Shown: positions 1 through 9,171, counted from the stretch's first letter. The stretch: DNA of 33,708 nt from an uncultured Lachnospiraceae bacterium (GCA_910583615.1 CAJTXP010000043.1:1-33708); one strand, 5' to 3'. The notes: a model not told the origin generated them from the letters alone. Numbers and translations: made by a program.

Positions 1-148
1 GCTCCAGTTGGTGACATTATGCGGTAGCTCGCTGATGCTCGCGCAGGTCATCAACTTCCGCTTCGCTCCAGTTGGTGACATTATGCGGTAGCTCGCTGAT
101 GCTCGCGCAGGTCATCAACCTCTGCTTCGCTCCAGTTGGTGACATTAT
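1..148. repeat. 64-bp tandem repeat, about 2.3 copies, at the window edge
   Basis: Two full 64-base units (1-64 and 65-128) and the first 20 bases of a third (129-148) run head to tail. The two full units differ only in a short patch near their ends (ttccg versus ctctg). The array may continue beyond the window. Each unit holds the direct repeat GCTCGC-TGAT-GCTCGC. Because 64 is not a multiple of three, successive units are read in shifted frames. On the minus strand this leaves one 42-codon open frame (145 down to 17) across two units, with no visible ribosome binding site, so I do not call it a gene. The array lies just downstream of the LytTR regulator gene. Confidence 0.95.
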
Positions 149-190
149 ATCACATGGTTTTTATCTTTGAGCGGCGACTGCCTGAATCGT

Positions 191-946
191 TCATTTTACT
201 GCCTGAACAGACACCTGTTCCAGAATGCGGTTTTTCATCTTTCTTGAAAATACACAGCGTTCTTTGTTTTTCAGAAGAAGCTCCTTCTTTTTCAGATCGA
301 CTTCTGCAATCTGATGCACATTCACCAGGCACGATCTGTGAACCCGCAGAAAATCCCGGCCAAGCTGCTGCTCCAGCTCCTGCATACTGCCGAGAAAGTC
401 CAGCCTTTCCCGCTCGGCATGCAGCTCGATCCGGTGCGTGCGTCCGGAAGTCTCAAAATACAGAATCTCATCCACCGGAATATGCCGTACCACATCCAGC
501 ACCTTCACCGTAAAATATTCCTGTTCATGCCCTCTTTCCCCGCACATCCGTTCTGTGACTGCACGCAGGCATCCGGCTATCCCTGCGAACATCTGCGTCC
601 GATCTTCCTTGCAGATATAGTCCAGCGCCTCCAGATGATACCGGAATGTCTCAAATGCCAGATCCCGAAACGCCGTCACATATATCAAGAACCCCCTGGC
701 ATCCCGCTTCCGGATCTCCTTCCCCAGTTCAAAGCCATCCATGGAAGCCCCCTTCAGCTCCACATCCAGAAAGTAGATCCCTCTGCCTCCGCCTCCGGAC
801 AATTTCTGCAGAACCTCCTCCGGGCGCCCGGTGCAGCATACAATCTCCATATCATATCCTTCCATCAGAATCTGCTTTTCCAGATATTCCCGCTCTGCCG
901 CCCGGATTGGTTCTTCATCCTCACAGATAAAAACGGAAAGCAACAT
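191..946 (-). CDS. LytTR-family response regulator (AgrA/LytR type)
   Basis: A cytoplasmic response regulator of about 251 residues. The N-terminal receiver domain has the acidic pocket (ICEDEE, residues 7-12) and a likely phosphorylated Asp61 in YFLDVEL. The C-terminal half is a LytTR DNA-binding domain: the segments HIPVDEILYFETSGRTHRI and FLRVHRSCLVNVHQI are typical. Start choice: ATG codons lie at 964, 949 and 946. The one at 946 follows GAGGTGAT, a near-perfect anti-16S match, so I prefer it; the 964 start would add six residues. It follows the GHKL kinase gene by a short gap and is almost certainly its partner. In this family the pair usually senses a peptide pheromone, but no AgrB or AgrD gene is visible here, so the signal is unknown. 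Confidence 0.9.
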   Translation of the reverse strand: MLLSVFICEDEEPIRAAEREYLEKQILMEGYDMEIVCCTGRPEEVLQKLSGGGGRGIYFLDVELKGASMDGFELGKEIRKRDARGFLIYVTAFRDLAFETFRYHLEALDYICKEDRTQMFAGIAGCLRAVTERMCGERGHEQEYFTVKVLDVVRHIPVDEILYFETSGRTHRIELHAERERLDFLGSMQELEQQLGRDFLRVHRSCLVNVHQIAEVDLKKKELLLKNKERCVFSRKMKNRILEQVSVQAVK

Positions 947-970
947 CATCACCTCATATTTCATGTCCCG

Positions 971-990
971 CAGGCGCCGGAAAGCGCCTG
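971..990. other. Small perfect hairpin between kinase and regulator genes
   Basis: CAGGCGC-CGGAAA-GCGCCTG gives a 7-bp GC-rich stem with a 6-base loop, in the short gap between the GHKL kinase stop (995) and the regulator start. No T-run follows. It may moderate read-through or protect an mRNA end, but this is inference. Confidence 0.5.
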
Positions 991-994
991 ACGT

Positions 995-2356
995 TTACAT
1001 CTCCTGAATCTTTAATTCCTGTATGAAATATCCATCCTCCACTGCCGTGGCAGACAGTACGAAATCATACTTTTCCAGCACATGGCGATAACTGGACAGT
1101 CCGATGCCGCGTCCGGTCCCTTTGGTGGAATAGCCTTCCATCCCCAGACGTCCAAGGTCCACCATGCCATACAGAGTATTTTTAACCCGGAAAGTCGTAC
1201 AGTACTCCTGGCTGCTGATCATCACATGAATGTACCCGTCTTTCCTGCCGCATACTTCTTCCACCGCATTGTCCAGAAGGATCCCCAGACACCGGCACAG
1301 GTCCACGCTTCGGATTCGTGTACAATCCAGGGGACGGAGCACTTCCAGCTCGCAGGAAATCTTTTCTCTCTGCATCCGCGCCAGCTTTTCCAGAAGAAGC
1401 CCTTTTACTTCCGTCATATGGACATTGGCCAGCTGGTTCAAAAGCCGGATCTGGCTGCCGGTCTGCCGGTCAAAATCCTCCGTCACATCCCTGATAAACG
1501 CCTGCACCGCTGTGAGGTCGCCCTCTTTTGCCTGCAGATACACCCCCGCCATCATATTGTTAAGATCATGGCGGAACCGCCGCACCTCCGCCTGGATCTG
1601 CTCCATTTTTTCTATATACGCACTCTGCTGCTGGAGACCGACCTGCTGCTGGAGGATGCGTTCCTTCTGCTGCTCTTCTCTTCCCACATGGACCAGGATC
1701 AGATGGATCACCAGCAGGAAGCTCAGAGAGATCAGCGGATTCTCGCCGCTCTTTCCCTCGCACAGAGATACAAGCCGAAGAAGCATCCGGGAAAGAACCG
1801 GGTACAGGCCGATGAGAAGCAGGACGCTTTTCTTCTGGTCCTCCCTCTCCACCCACTGCCGATAGCTTCTGCCTGCCCGCCGTACAAAAAACAGGCACAG
1901 AAAACGGCACGACGGCACCAGTACCAGAAGCCAGAACAGATACTCTCTCTGCTCTTTCCATACCGACAGGTCAAAAACTCTCCCCTGAACCAGGGTATTT
2001 GCCAAAAGCTCCCCATAGGAAACGAGAATCGCCCCCAGAAAAACCGTGGTCCAACAGGTCCTGTAAGGAACACCATACAACAGGCGCACAAAAAGTACCC
2101 ATCCGACAAGAACAAAATATTCCCACAGAATCTGTCCCGCATTCAGCGGAAGTTCCCAGAATCCGATTCGATAGCAGACGGCTCCCGTCACCGACAGGAG
2201 CAGGCACCAGAACAGTCCCTGCATCATATGCACTGCCCGATACCGAACGTCTGTTCTCGGTATCCGTCCGAGAAGGATCCGGACCGTACCGAGTATAAAT
2301 AAAATCTCAAAGCCAATGCTGCACAGATTGATGCAGACAATCTCTCCAAAGGTCAT
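995..2356 (-). CDS. GHKL sensor histidine kinase, AgrC-like
   Basis: A 453-residue membrane kinase. The first 225 or so residues form about six hydrophobic segments. A coiled linker rich in Gln and Glu (226-258) follows, then the phospho-acceptor motif FRHDLNN with His263. The ATPase domain has the N-box LLDNAVEEV (Asn363) and the G-box GTGRGIGLSS (about 413-422). This layout matches AgrC-like kinases that pair with LytTR regulators, and the LytTR gene lies immediately downstream. The start has a strong GGGAGG site 7 bases upstream. It follows the hybrid kinase gene by 55 bases, so all three signalling genes may share a transcript. The ligand cannot be told from the sequence. Confidence 0.9.
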   Translation of the reverse strand: MTFGEIVCINLCSIGFEILFILGTVRILLGRIPRTDVRYRAVHMMQGLFWCLLLSVTGAVCYRIGFWELPLNAGQILWEYFVLVGWVLFVRLLYGVPYRTCWTTVFLGAILVSYGELLANTLVQGRVFDLSVWKEQREYLFWLLVLVPSCRFLCLFFVRRAGRSYRQWVEREDQKKSVLLLIGLYPVLSRMLLRLVSLCEGKSGENPLISLSFLLVIHLILVHVGREEQQKERILQQQVGLQQQSAYIEKMEQIQAEVRRFRHDLNNMMAGVYLQAKEGDLTAVQAFIRDVTEDFDRQTGSQIRLLNQLANVHMTEVKGLLLEKLARMQREKISCELEVLRPLDCTRIRSVDLCRCLGILLDNAVEEVCGRKDGYIHVMISSQEYCTTFRVKNTLYGMVDLGRLGMEGYSTKGTGRGIGLSSYRHVLEKYDFVLSATAVEDGYFIQELKIQEM

Positions 2357-2411
2357 GCACAGGCCTCCCGCACCTCATTTGCAACAGCTGCCTGCCGGTT
2401 CGTCAGCCAGG

Positions 2412-5400
2412 TCAGCACAGAAAACGATGCAGCACTTCCATAAGCAGATCTACATCCAGCGGCTTTGCAACATGCGCATTCATGCCGCTTTTCAGAGCCG
2501 CTTCCTTGTCGTCCTCCATGGCATTCGCCGTCATGGCGATGATGGGCAGCGTCTTCAGATCCTTCCGGCTCATGGCCCGGATCTCCTTTGTAGCCTCGTA
2601 TCCGTTCATGACCGGCATCTGCACATCCATGAGCACCGCGTCATAATAGCCCTCCTCTGAGCGTCCGACCATGGAAACCGCATCCGTTCCATCCGGCGCG
2701 CATTCGATCACGAAACCGGCTTCCTCCAGAATGACGCTGGCAATTTCCCGGTTCAGTTCATTGTCCTCCACCAGAAGAATCCTCTTTCCTCCAAAATCAG
2801 CCTGTGTCCAGGAAGCTTTTCCGTCTGCAGACTTTGCATCTCCGATCTGATTCGCCGCCAGCAGCGCCGCTTTCAGGTCAGACATGAACAACGGTTTGGC
2901 ACAGAATGCGGTGACGCCTGCCTCCCTGGCCTCATCTTCAATATCCGCCCAGTCGTAGGCGGTGAGGATGATAATGGGCGCGTCCTGCCCCACGGCGCTG
3001 CGGATCTTCCTTGCCGTCTCAATCCCGCTCATCTCCGGCATCTGCCAGTCAATGATGTATGTGTGATAAGGATCTCCCTCCTCGCAGGCCGATCTGGCGC
3101 GATATGCCGCTTCCCGTCCCGAAGTCGTCCACTCCGAACGCATGCCGATGCTCTTCAGCATCCTGCTTACACTGTCGCAGACATTCAGATCGTCGTCCAC
3201 CACCAGAGAACGCAGGCCCTCCAGTTCCCGGATCTGCTCCGCGTTCTTTTCCAGGTCCTGAAGCTGCAGGGAAAGCTTCACCGTGAAAGTGCTTCCTTTT
3301 CCGACCTCGCTTTCCACCGTAATCTCTCCGCCCATCATATCCACGATGTTTTTCGTAATCGCCATGCCCAGCCCGGTGCCCTGAATACCGCTTCTGGTGG
3401 CGGTGGATTCCCGTTCAAACGGCTCAAATATATGCTCCACAAATTCCTGCGACATACCGATTCCATTGTCCCGAATGGCAAATACATAATCGCCCCATCC
3501 ATGCTTAAAAGTGGTATGCTGCGTGATGCGGAAGGACACCGTCCCGCCCGCCGGCGTGTATTTGACGGCATTTCCCATCAAATTGATAAAGATCTGGTTC
3601 AGCTTCAGTGGATCCGCAATCACGTCTTCATTGACCACCTCGAAGGTATCGATGAACATCTCCAGCTGCTTGGACTTCACCTGGGGCTGGATGATATTGA
3701 CCAGATTATGCATCAGCTCCGGAATATTGCATTCCTGATTGTGGATCTGCAGCTTTCCGCTCTCGATCCTGCTCATGTCCAGAATATCATTGATCAGTCC
3801 CAGCAGATGATTGCTGGAAGAAAGGATTTTATGCAGGCAGTCCCGCACCTGATCTGTCCGATCCATATGGCTGGCGGCGATGGTGGCAAAGCCGATGATG
3901 GCGTTCATGGGCGTACGTATGTCGTGGCTCATATTGGACAGGAACGTGGTCTTTGCCTGATTGGCATGCTGTGCCTGCATCAGAGCATCCTGCAGCGCCT
4001 GTGTCTGCTCCCGCTGCTTCCTGACCTGCTCCGTAATGTCTTTTGATACTACCATGGCGATCAGATCGCCCGTGTCCCCGTCCGTGGTCATGATGAAGGA
4101 CTGGCGGACGCACATGGGCTCTCCATGGCCCGTCTCGCCCCAGTAATCCACATCCACCTCCATATTGCCCTGTTCGAACTGGTCCTTCAGGTAATCCACA
4201 TTGATAAACGCATCATAGATCTCCCGCGATTCCGCCAGGACAAACCGCTTCCATCGTTCAAAGCATTCAGACGCCCGGCAGGGAGCCGACAGTCCCACCT
4301 CTTTCAGCAGGGAGATCTCCTGTCCGTCCTTCGTCCGGGTGATATCCTGCTCGATCCGGTCCTCTGTCAGATTACATTCAAAAGCACTGAAGGAACCGGA
4401 CATGATGGCAATCCGGTACTGTCGTTCCTTTCTGTTCAGCACCGCCCGCTCCCGCTGCTCCTTCTGTTCCTTCAGTTTCAGCTCGGTGACATTCTGGCGC
4501 ACGTACAGGACTCTGACCGGCTTTCCTTCTTTTCGCTCCAGGCATATGGCGATCAGGTGCTCCCAGTCCTCCTTCCCCTGACGGGATACATGGCATTCAT
4601 GGACGGCGGAATCCTCATTTCTGAGATTCTCTCTAATCGTATCGAGCCGGCAAAAATGCAGAAATGCTTCTTTCTCCTCCTCCCCAACAACATCCTCGGC
4701 CTGAATTTTCATCATTTCACTGTAAGCGCCTTCCATGGGAATGCTTGTGTTCAGCGGTCCGATTCCCGCTATGTAGGAATAATGATCCTTTTCCAGATCT
4801 GCCATCAGATAGCGGGAGGAAAAGATAATATTCATGCCGCGAAGCACATCGTTGATTATCTTATTTTCTTCTTCCAGCTTCTTTCTCTGTCTTCCTGCAC
4901 GGACCGCAAGAAAAGCAAGGTTTATCACAAACAGAACAAGCAGACTGATTTCCAGTCTCACTCCTGCCATATTTGCCCTGTTTACCATTGCCTGTGTAAT
5001 ATTCTTCGGAAATGTCTGTACGAGAACAAAATCATATCCGGACAGATGTGTGACGCAGAGATTGTCCGTTTCACTGTCTTTGCTGCACAAAAGCGCCCCC
5101 TCGCTTCCATCTGCGAACATGATCCTGGCCCTGTCGGCAGTCCGGGCATCAATGATCTCTGATCCGACCAGGGACGACAGCAGATCATCCCCATAGTTTC
5201 CGCCGCCCGAACTGGCAATCACTTTTCCTTCCCGCGTGCACAGAAACACGTCTGCAGCTTCTCCGAAGTAGCTGGCCGCAAGTGTATCCCGCAGATAGTC
5301 CTCCGCAAAATAAAGCCCCAGAAACATTCCGCTTATCTCTTTCCCATGATATATGGGGGCATAAAAAACCATCATGGGTTTCCCGGTGATCCTGGACTCC

Positions 5401-5834
5401 TCCACAGTTTCAAGGCCGCTCTCTCCCCTCATTCCCCTGGCAAAATAATCCCGGTCTGAACTGTCGTTTGTTTCTCCGCTGGAAGCGAGATTTACACCAT
5501 CTGCATTTGTGAAACGAATGGCATCAAATATCGTATTCTCTTCCAGATCCTTCAGTACCCGGACGTTGACTTCCGGATTGCTTTCCTCTGTACTGACCAG
5601 ATAGGCGCTGTTCTGGATACGTTGCAGCGCGTGATCCAGTTCACTCTCAATACGGCCTGCCGTCTGTCTGGCACAGTCCTCCGCATAGATCCGGTTCTGT
5701 TCCTGAATACGCGCTCTGTTCTGTATCGTATAGATGTAAAACAGGACGAATACAACGGCCACTAACACAAGTGCGTAGACTGCAGGCTTCCATGTTTTTT
5801 TCTGTAATTTCATTTGATCCGGCGCTGTCTGCAT
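2412..5834 (-). CDS. Hybrid sensor histidine kinase: Cache, PAS-like, HisKA, HATPase, two receivers
   Basis: About 1140 residues. Order: TM helix (17-37), extracellular Cache-like sensor region (about 38-290), second TM helix (293-312), PAS-like segments (about 320-600), HisKA with SNMSHDIRTPMNAIIG (His637), HATPase with NLMGNAVKYTP, DNGIGM and GTGLGMAI, then two receivers, with Asp929 in IIDWQMPEMSG and Asp1070 in LMDVQMPVMNG. There is no C-terminal HPt domain, so the phosphoryl group probably passes to a separate HPt protein, not seen in this window. The open frame extends upstream to 6023, but that would overlap the end of the Fe-S gene and reads as non-coding; I take the ATG at 5834, with 5813 as the alternative just before the TM helix. 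Neither has a strong ribosome binding site. Confidence 0.88.
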   Translation of the reverse strand: MQTAPDQMKLQKKTWKPAVYALVLVAVVFVLFYIYTIQNRARIQEQNRIYAEDCARQTAGRIESELDHALQRIQNSAYLVSTEESNPEVNVRVLKDLEENTIFDAIRFTNADGVNLASSGETNDSSDRDYFARGMRGESGLETVEESRITGKPMMVFYAPIYHGKEISGMFLGLYFAEDYLRDTLAASYFGEAADVFLCTREGKVIASSGGGNYGDDLLSSLVGSEIIDARTADRARIMFADGSEGALLCSKDSETDNLCVTHLSGYDFVLVQTFPKNITQAMVNRANMAGVRLEISLLVLFVINLAFLAVRAGRQRKKLEEENKIINDVLRGMNIIFSSRYLMADLEKDHYSYIAGIGPLNTSIPMEGAYSEMMKIQAEDVVGEEEKEAFLHFCRLDTIRENLRNEDSAVHECHVSRQGKEDWEHLIAICLERKEGKPVRVLYVRQNVTELKLKEQKEQRERAVLNRKERQYRIAIMSGSFSAFECNLTEDRIEQDITRTKDGQEISLLKEVGLSAPCRASECFERWKRFVLAESREIYDAFINVDYLKDQFEQGNMEVDVDYWGETGHGEPMCVRQSFIMTTDGDTGDLIAMVVSKDITEQVRKQREQTQALQDALMQAQHANQAKTTFLSNMSHDIRTPMNAIIGFATIAASHMDRTDQVRDCLHKILSSSNHLLGLINDILDMSRIESGKLQIHNQECNIPELMHNLVNIIQPQVKSKQLEMFIDTFEVVNEDVIADPLKLNQIFINLMGNAVKYTPAGGTVSFRITQHTTFKHGWGDYVFAIRDNGIGMSQEFVEHIFEPFERESTATRSGIQGTGLGMAITKNIVDMMGGEITVESEVGKGSTFTVKLSLQLQDLEKNAEQIRELEGLRSLVVDDDLNVCDSVSRMLKSIGMRSEWTTSGREAAYRARSACEEGDPYHTYIIDWQMPEMSGIETARKIRSAVGQDAPIIILTAYDWADIEDEAREAGVTAFCAKPLFMSDLKAALLAANQIGDAKSADGKASWTQADFGGKRILLVEDNELNREIASVILEEAGFVIECAPDGTDAVSMVGRSEEGYYDAVLMDVQMPVMNGYEATKEIRAMSRKDLKTLPIIAMTANAMEDDKEAALKSGMNAHVAKPLDVDLLMEVLHRFLC

Positions 5835-5955
5835 GGTCCATTCCCGGACACAACGCAAGGCGCGCCATCCCCCCCTTTCCCTAAAAGCGCTGTTGCTGTT
5901 CACAGGGTGGGTAGGTTCTTCGTCCCAGCCCCCTTCCCATACAGGCTTCTGACAG

Positions 5956-7257
5956 TTATTTCCGCTTCTTCTGCATGGACAAAAGCCTGTCCAGATAGAC
6001 TGATTTAAACTGTTTACTGGCAAGCGCCTGCTTCAGAGGCGGCAGCTTCAGAATCGTCCCGAACACCGCGGCCATGGCTCTGTGGTTGGCGAACGCCTGA
6101 TTGTCAAAGACCAGGTTCTGCAGCGTCCCCTTCTCGATGGCCTGGAGCACGAACCGGTGCGTGCTGTTGACCGGCGTGATCACCTGAACCGGGCGGCGTT
6201 TCAGTTCGATGGCCTTCGTGGGGCAGTTTCTCGCGCAGACGCCGCAGCCCAGGCAGATCTCCCGGTCGATCTCCGGATGTTTCTTCGTCTTCGTACCGTC
6301 GGGCTGCTCCTTCGCCTCCTCCATGGCAATGGCCAGGATCGGACAGACTTTCGCACATTTCCCGCAGCCGATACAGGTTTCCAGAGACACCTCCGGAATA
6401 TAATTCGTCGTCGCCACCGGCTGCATGGGGCTGAACCTTCTGGCCGCCTGCAGCGCCTCGCAGCAGCACCCGCAGCAGTTGCAGATGAAGGCCGGGTGCT
6501 CCCGTACATTTTCTCCAATCTGTACCAGATTGCTTTCGTAAGAGCGCTCCAGCACATCCTTCGCCTCTTCTTTGGAGATCAGCCTTGCATACTCTCCATG
6601 CTCCGACAGGGAACGCGCCACATTGTCAAAGGTGAGACACACATCCCAGGGAGCGTCAATCTCACAGGGATGCCCCGCATGGTATGCCTTATGGCGGCAG
6701 TAACAGGTCCCAAGGCCGATGTAACCGGCCTCCTCCACAATATGCGTGGCCCGTTCATAGTCCAGGATATGGTTCGTCTTGTCATTGGTCAGCACCGGCT
6801 CCTGCACAAAGACCCTTCCGAGCCTGGTCTCCGTGGCAAAGAAAAGATCTTTGACAAAATCCTCCTCTACATTCATGTACTGCCAGTAGAGCTCGCTTAA
6901 ATATTTCTGATCGATGTCCCCCCGCGTCCTCATAAGGGCAAATTCAATAAATCCTGCCATGGGCGGCGGCATGACGAACTGTCTCTGCCCTTTGTATTCC
7001 GAATCTACCAGAAGGGCTTTTTCGCACAGATGATCCAGAAGCTTCTCCGCCTTCGCCTCCGTGGTCCCCCAGATCTTCGCCGCCTTCTTCAGCGTAAACG
7101 GGCGTACCGGAAGCAGCGCCACCCATTTAGCTTCTTTCTCTGTATAAAGTACCTGCAGGATTTTATATAACGTATCGGAAGGCGGCGCCCCCTGCGTGAA
7201 CCAGTTGATCCGCTCCTCCAGATTCTGATAGGCGTCTCTCGTTGTCAGATGTCCCAT
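5956..7257 (-). CDS. 4Fe-4S dicluster-containing protein with an extra cysteine cluster
   Basis: A 433-residue protein with no membrane helices, so probably cytoplasmic. The first 120 or so residues look like a winged-helix-type domain (ITKRDAY-like start, TLKKAAKIWGTTEAKAEKLLDHL). A middle part holds CYCRH (185-189) and further cysteines (198, 207). A striking CNCCGCCC run follows at 259-266. Two ferredoxin-type [4Fe-4S] motifs complete it: CIGCGKCAKVCP (295-306) and CLGCGVCARNCP (335-346). Proteins of this layout are common in anaerobic Firmicutes and are usually annotated only as 4Fe-4S binding. An electron-transfer or redox-sensing role is likely, but no partner enzyme lies nearby. The start has a clear AAAGGAG site 9 bases upstream. 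Confidence 0.85.
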   Translation of the reverse strand: MGHLTTRDAYQNLEERINWFTQGAPPSDTLYKILQVLYTEKEAKWVALLPVRPFTLKKAAKIWGTTEAKAEKLLDHLCEKALLVDSEYKGQRQFVMPPPMAGFIEFALMRTRGDIDQKYLSELYWQYMNVEEDFVKDLFFATETRLGRVFVQEPVLTNDKTNHILDYERATHIVEEAGYIGLGTCYCRHKAYHAGHPCEIDAPWDVCLTFDNVARSLSEHGEYARLISKEEAKDVLERSYESNLVQIGENVREHPAFICNCCGCCCEALQAARRFSPMQPVATTNYIPEVSLETCIGCGKCAKVCPILAIAMEEAKEQPDGTKTKKHPEIDREICLGCGVCARNCPTKAIELKRRPVQVITPVNSTHRFVLQAIEKGTLQNLVFDNQAFANHRAMAAVFGTILKLPPLKQALASKQFKSVYLDRLLSMQKKRK

Positions 7258-7312
7258 GCTGTCATTCTCCTTTCTACTTTCCCTTTTATCTTATCATAAA
7301 AAAGCTCTGAAA

Positions 7313-8428
7313 TCACTCCATGATCAGTTTATTAAAGTCCCTGTACAGCTTATTCGTTGAACTTGCTCCTGACGCACCGTATCTCTCAGCGGTGATCCTG
7401 CCTGACAACCGATGTAATGGCTCAAGTGCCTCCAGAAATCTGTCTAAAGTAAAATTTTTCTCTGCGTACAAAACAGCATATACATCCGCAAACAGCTTCA
7501 TCAGCGCATTGTATCCTGTCGTTTTTAATAATACGCTCTGATACCTGGATTCCCAGTCTTCTTCCAGTATTTCATGCACCGCGCAAAAATAATTCAACAG
7601 TATTCTGTACAGCAGCTCTTCTCTGTCTGTAACATAAAACTGCCAGAAAATAAACTTTCTATTATCATATCTGTTTTTCCTGAAAACATTCCGGACATCA
7701 AAATCGTCTTCCATATGGTATTTTTCTTTGTATTTTTTCAGCTCATCTCTCAATTCGTACCTGTCATTTTCATCATATATAAATTTCACGATCGGATCGG
7801 CAAATGCTTTCTGCGATATAATGCCTCTGACTGACAGTGCATCTTTTTTGCCGCTCATTTTAATGCGTTCATGCCATGGCGACTTTTCATCTATGGCAAA
7901 AGCAAGGGTAAGTTCCCTGACCATCTTTTCCGGAGTTTTCACCGTGCTGTACGACTCCAGATCGTATTTGAAGGAAGGGTTTACTTTCTTTTGTTCGGAA
8001 TTGATGGTTTTAAACAAAACTGCCTGTTTCTCATCATCCAAATCTATAAATATTGTAACTATGACTTCAAAAAACACCTTATTATTCTCAAACCCGGACA
8101 GTCTGTGCTGCCCGTCAATAATCGAAAAAACTTTATCATTTTTTTCGATCACTATATAATCCTCTCCCTCTTCAATTATGTGTTCCGAAGCCAGATTAAG
8201 AATAATCGAATTGGGAAACGAAGCATCTGAAGTCGCTATATATTTTTTTATATTTTTGACTCTTTCCGGATCAAGTTCTCTTTGAATTCCTATGTAATCT
8301 TCATTTTTATATAATTTTCTGATATCCGCCCTGGCCAGTTCACATAATACGTTTCCAGCAATCTTCGTTATATACATAAATCCAATCGGCTGACTGACCT
8401 TAAGAACTTTCAATGTTATACCGGACAT
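7313..8428 (-). CDS. DGQHR-domain protein (DndB-like family)
   Basis: About 371 residues. The diagnostic motif FSIIDGQHRLSGF lies at 102-114, after a region resembling the ParB/DndB-type fold (RELDPERVKNIKKYI at 50-64). The C-terminal half is helical and unassigned. Relatives include DndB, which controls DNA phosphorothioation genes, and many stand-alone DGQHR proteins of unknown role; no dnd or ssp gene is visible here. An upstream ATG at 8536 would overlap the preceding gene; the start at 8428 has a perfect AGGAGG site 7 bases upstream and is clearly better. The stop of the membrane-protein gene lies 13 bases upstream, so the two form an operon. The pair is visibly AT-richer than its neighbours, suggesting transfer. 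Confidence 0.82.
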   Translation of the reverse strand: MSGITLKVLKVSQPIGFMYITKIAGNVLCELARADIRKLYKNEDYIGIQRELDPERVKNIKKYIATSDASFPNSIILNLASEHIIEEGEDYIVIEKNDKVFSIIDGQHRLSGFENNKVFFEVIVTIFIDLDDEKQAVLFKTINSEQKKVNPSFKYDLESYSTVKTPEKMVRELTLAFAIDEKSPWHERIKMSGKKDALSVRGIISQKAFADPIVKFIYDENDRYELRDELKKYKEKYHMEDDFDVRNVFRKNRYDNRKFIFWQFYVTDREELLYRILLNYFCAVHEILEEDWESRYQSVLLKTTGYNALMKLFADVYAVLYAEKNFTLDRFLEALEPLHRLSGRITAERYGASGASSTNKLYRDFNKLIME

Positions 8429-8441
8429 CCACGCACCTCCT

Positions 8442-8945
8442 CTACACCTGAAAATGATCGCCGTCCAGATCAAATGACGCTTTTTCCCCGCTCCTGGAAA
8501 TAATGTCTTTTGCTCTTTCCAGCTGGCTTTTTTCAATTCGTTTATCTATTTCAACGTTTTCCAGTTGTACAAAAACCGTAAGTATGATACACAGAATGCT
8601 CGTAACAGCTGCACAGATTTCATAGACGATAACTGAAATACCAAAATTATTTCTTTGCAGTTCATACGTGGAAATTGCAAATGCAACAGCACTTATAACC
8701 AGCCCCAGCGTCTTTATGTATCCGGATATCATATTATATTTTTCATTTATCTTATAGTAGCTGGAGATGCTTGCTATGTAACATGCATTATTGGCTGTTA
8801 AAATATTGATGCCGTTCATCACCACAATTTTATCATTGCTCACTCCATTGCTTAATAACACAATAATGACAATATTTATTATTGGAATTATATAAGACAA
8901 AATCATGCTCGAAAGCACTTTTGTAAGGAAAAACTTCAGTTTCAT
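8442..8945 (-). CDS. Four-helix membrane protein of unknown function
   Basis: About 167 residues. Four hydrophobic segments are visible, including SSMILSYIIPIINIVIIVLL, a second around the NGINILTANNACYIASI stretch, a third TLGLVISAVAFAISTYEL, and a fourth AAVTSILCIILTVFVQL. A charged tail of about 40 residues (ENVEIDKRIEKSQLERAKDI onward) is probably cytoplasmic. I do not recognise the family. A GTG at 8960 opens the frame but lies inside the GGAGGTGA ribosome binding site, so ATG 8945 is preferred. It is encoded just ahead of the DGQHR gene with 13 bases between, and shares its AT-rich base use. A sensor or effector anchored next to the DGQHR protein is a guess. Confidence 0.7.
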   Translation of the reverse strand: MKLKFFLTKVLSSMILSYIIPIINIVIIVLLSNGVSNDKIVVMNGINILTANNACYIASISSYYKINEKYNMISGYIKTLGLVISAVAFAISTYELQRNNFGISVIVYEICAAVTSILCIILTVFVQLENVEIDKRIEKSQLERAKDIISRSGEKASFDLDGDHFQV

Positions 8946-9062
8946 ATATATTGTCTTCACCTCCCCGCAATACGGTATCTGTCATAAACAGCATTAAATT
9001 CCTGAACTCATAAAACTTCGGCCCATATGCCATTTATTCCTGCAATTTTCAGATACAAATAT

Positions 9063-9071
9063 ATAATACCA
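9063..9071 (-). promoter_or_regulatory. Possible extended -10 promoter for the membrane protein/DGQHR pair
   Basis: On the minus strand TGG-TATTAT fits an extended -10 element. No good -35 box is visible. It lies about 120 bases ahead of the membrane-protein start, in an AT-rich divergent region. Confidence 0.3.
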
Positions 9072-9143
9072 TAATTTATTCTCTCTTTCTACAAATATCG
9101 ACGCGCAAATAGTTTCACTGATACCTCTTTGGTTACTTTTATA

Positions 9144-9171
9144 TTGAAATTTTTTCTCAAGTCAGTATAAT
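9144..9171 (+). promoter_or_regulatory. Sigma-A type promoter of the cbiL-ABC operon
   Basis: TTGAAA (9144-9149), a 16-base spacer and TATAAT (9166-9171). The leader to the ATG at 9211 would be only about 30 bases, with an AAGGAGA site at 9194-9200. That is too short for a cobalamin riboswitch. Confidence 0.75.

Noticed and set aside
1..148. CRISPR array
   Set aside because: The whole 64-base unit repeats almost without change; there are no variable spacers between short repeats, and no cas genes are near.
5835..6023. Longer N-terminus for the hybrid kinase
   Set aside because: The extra 63 codons overlap the end of the Fe-S gene, read as non-coding, and precede the membrane helix without a signal or ribosome binding site.
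8833..9033. 66-codon open frame overlapping the membrane-protein gene
   Set aside because: It runs in another frame, ends inside the membrane-protein gene, and has only a weak ribosome binding site. A short leader peptide cannot be excluded.
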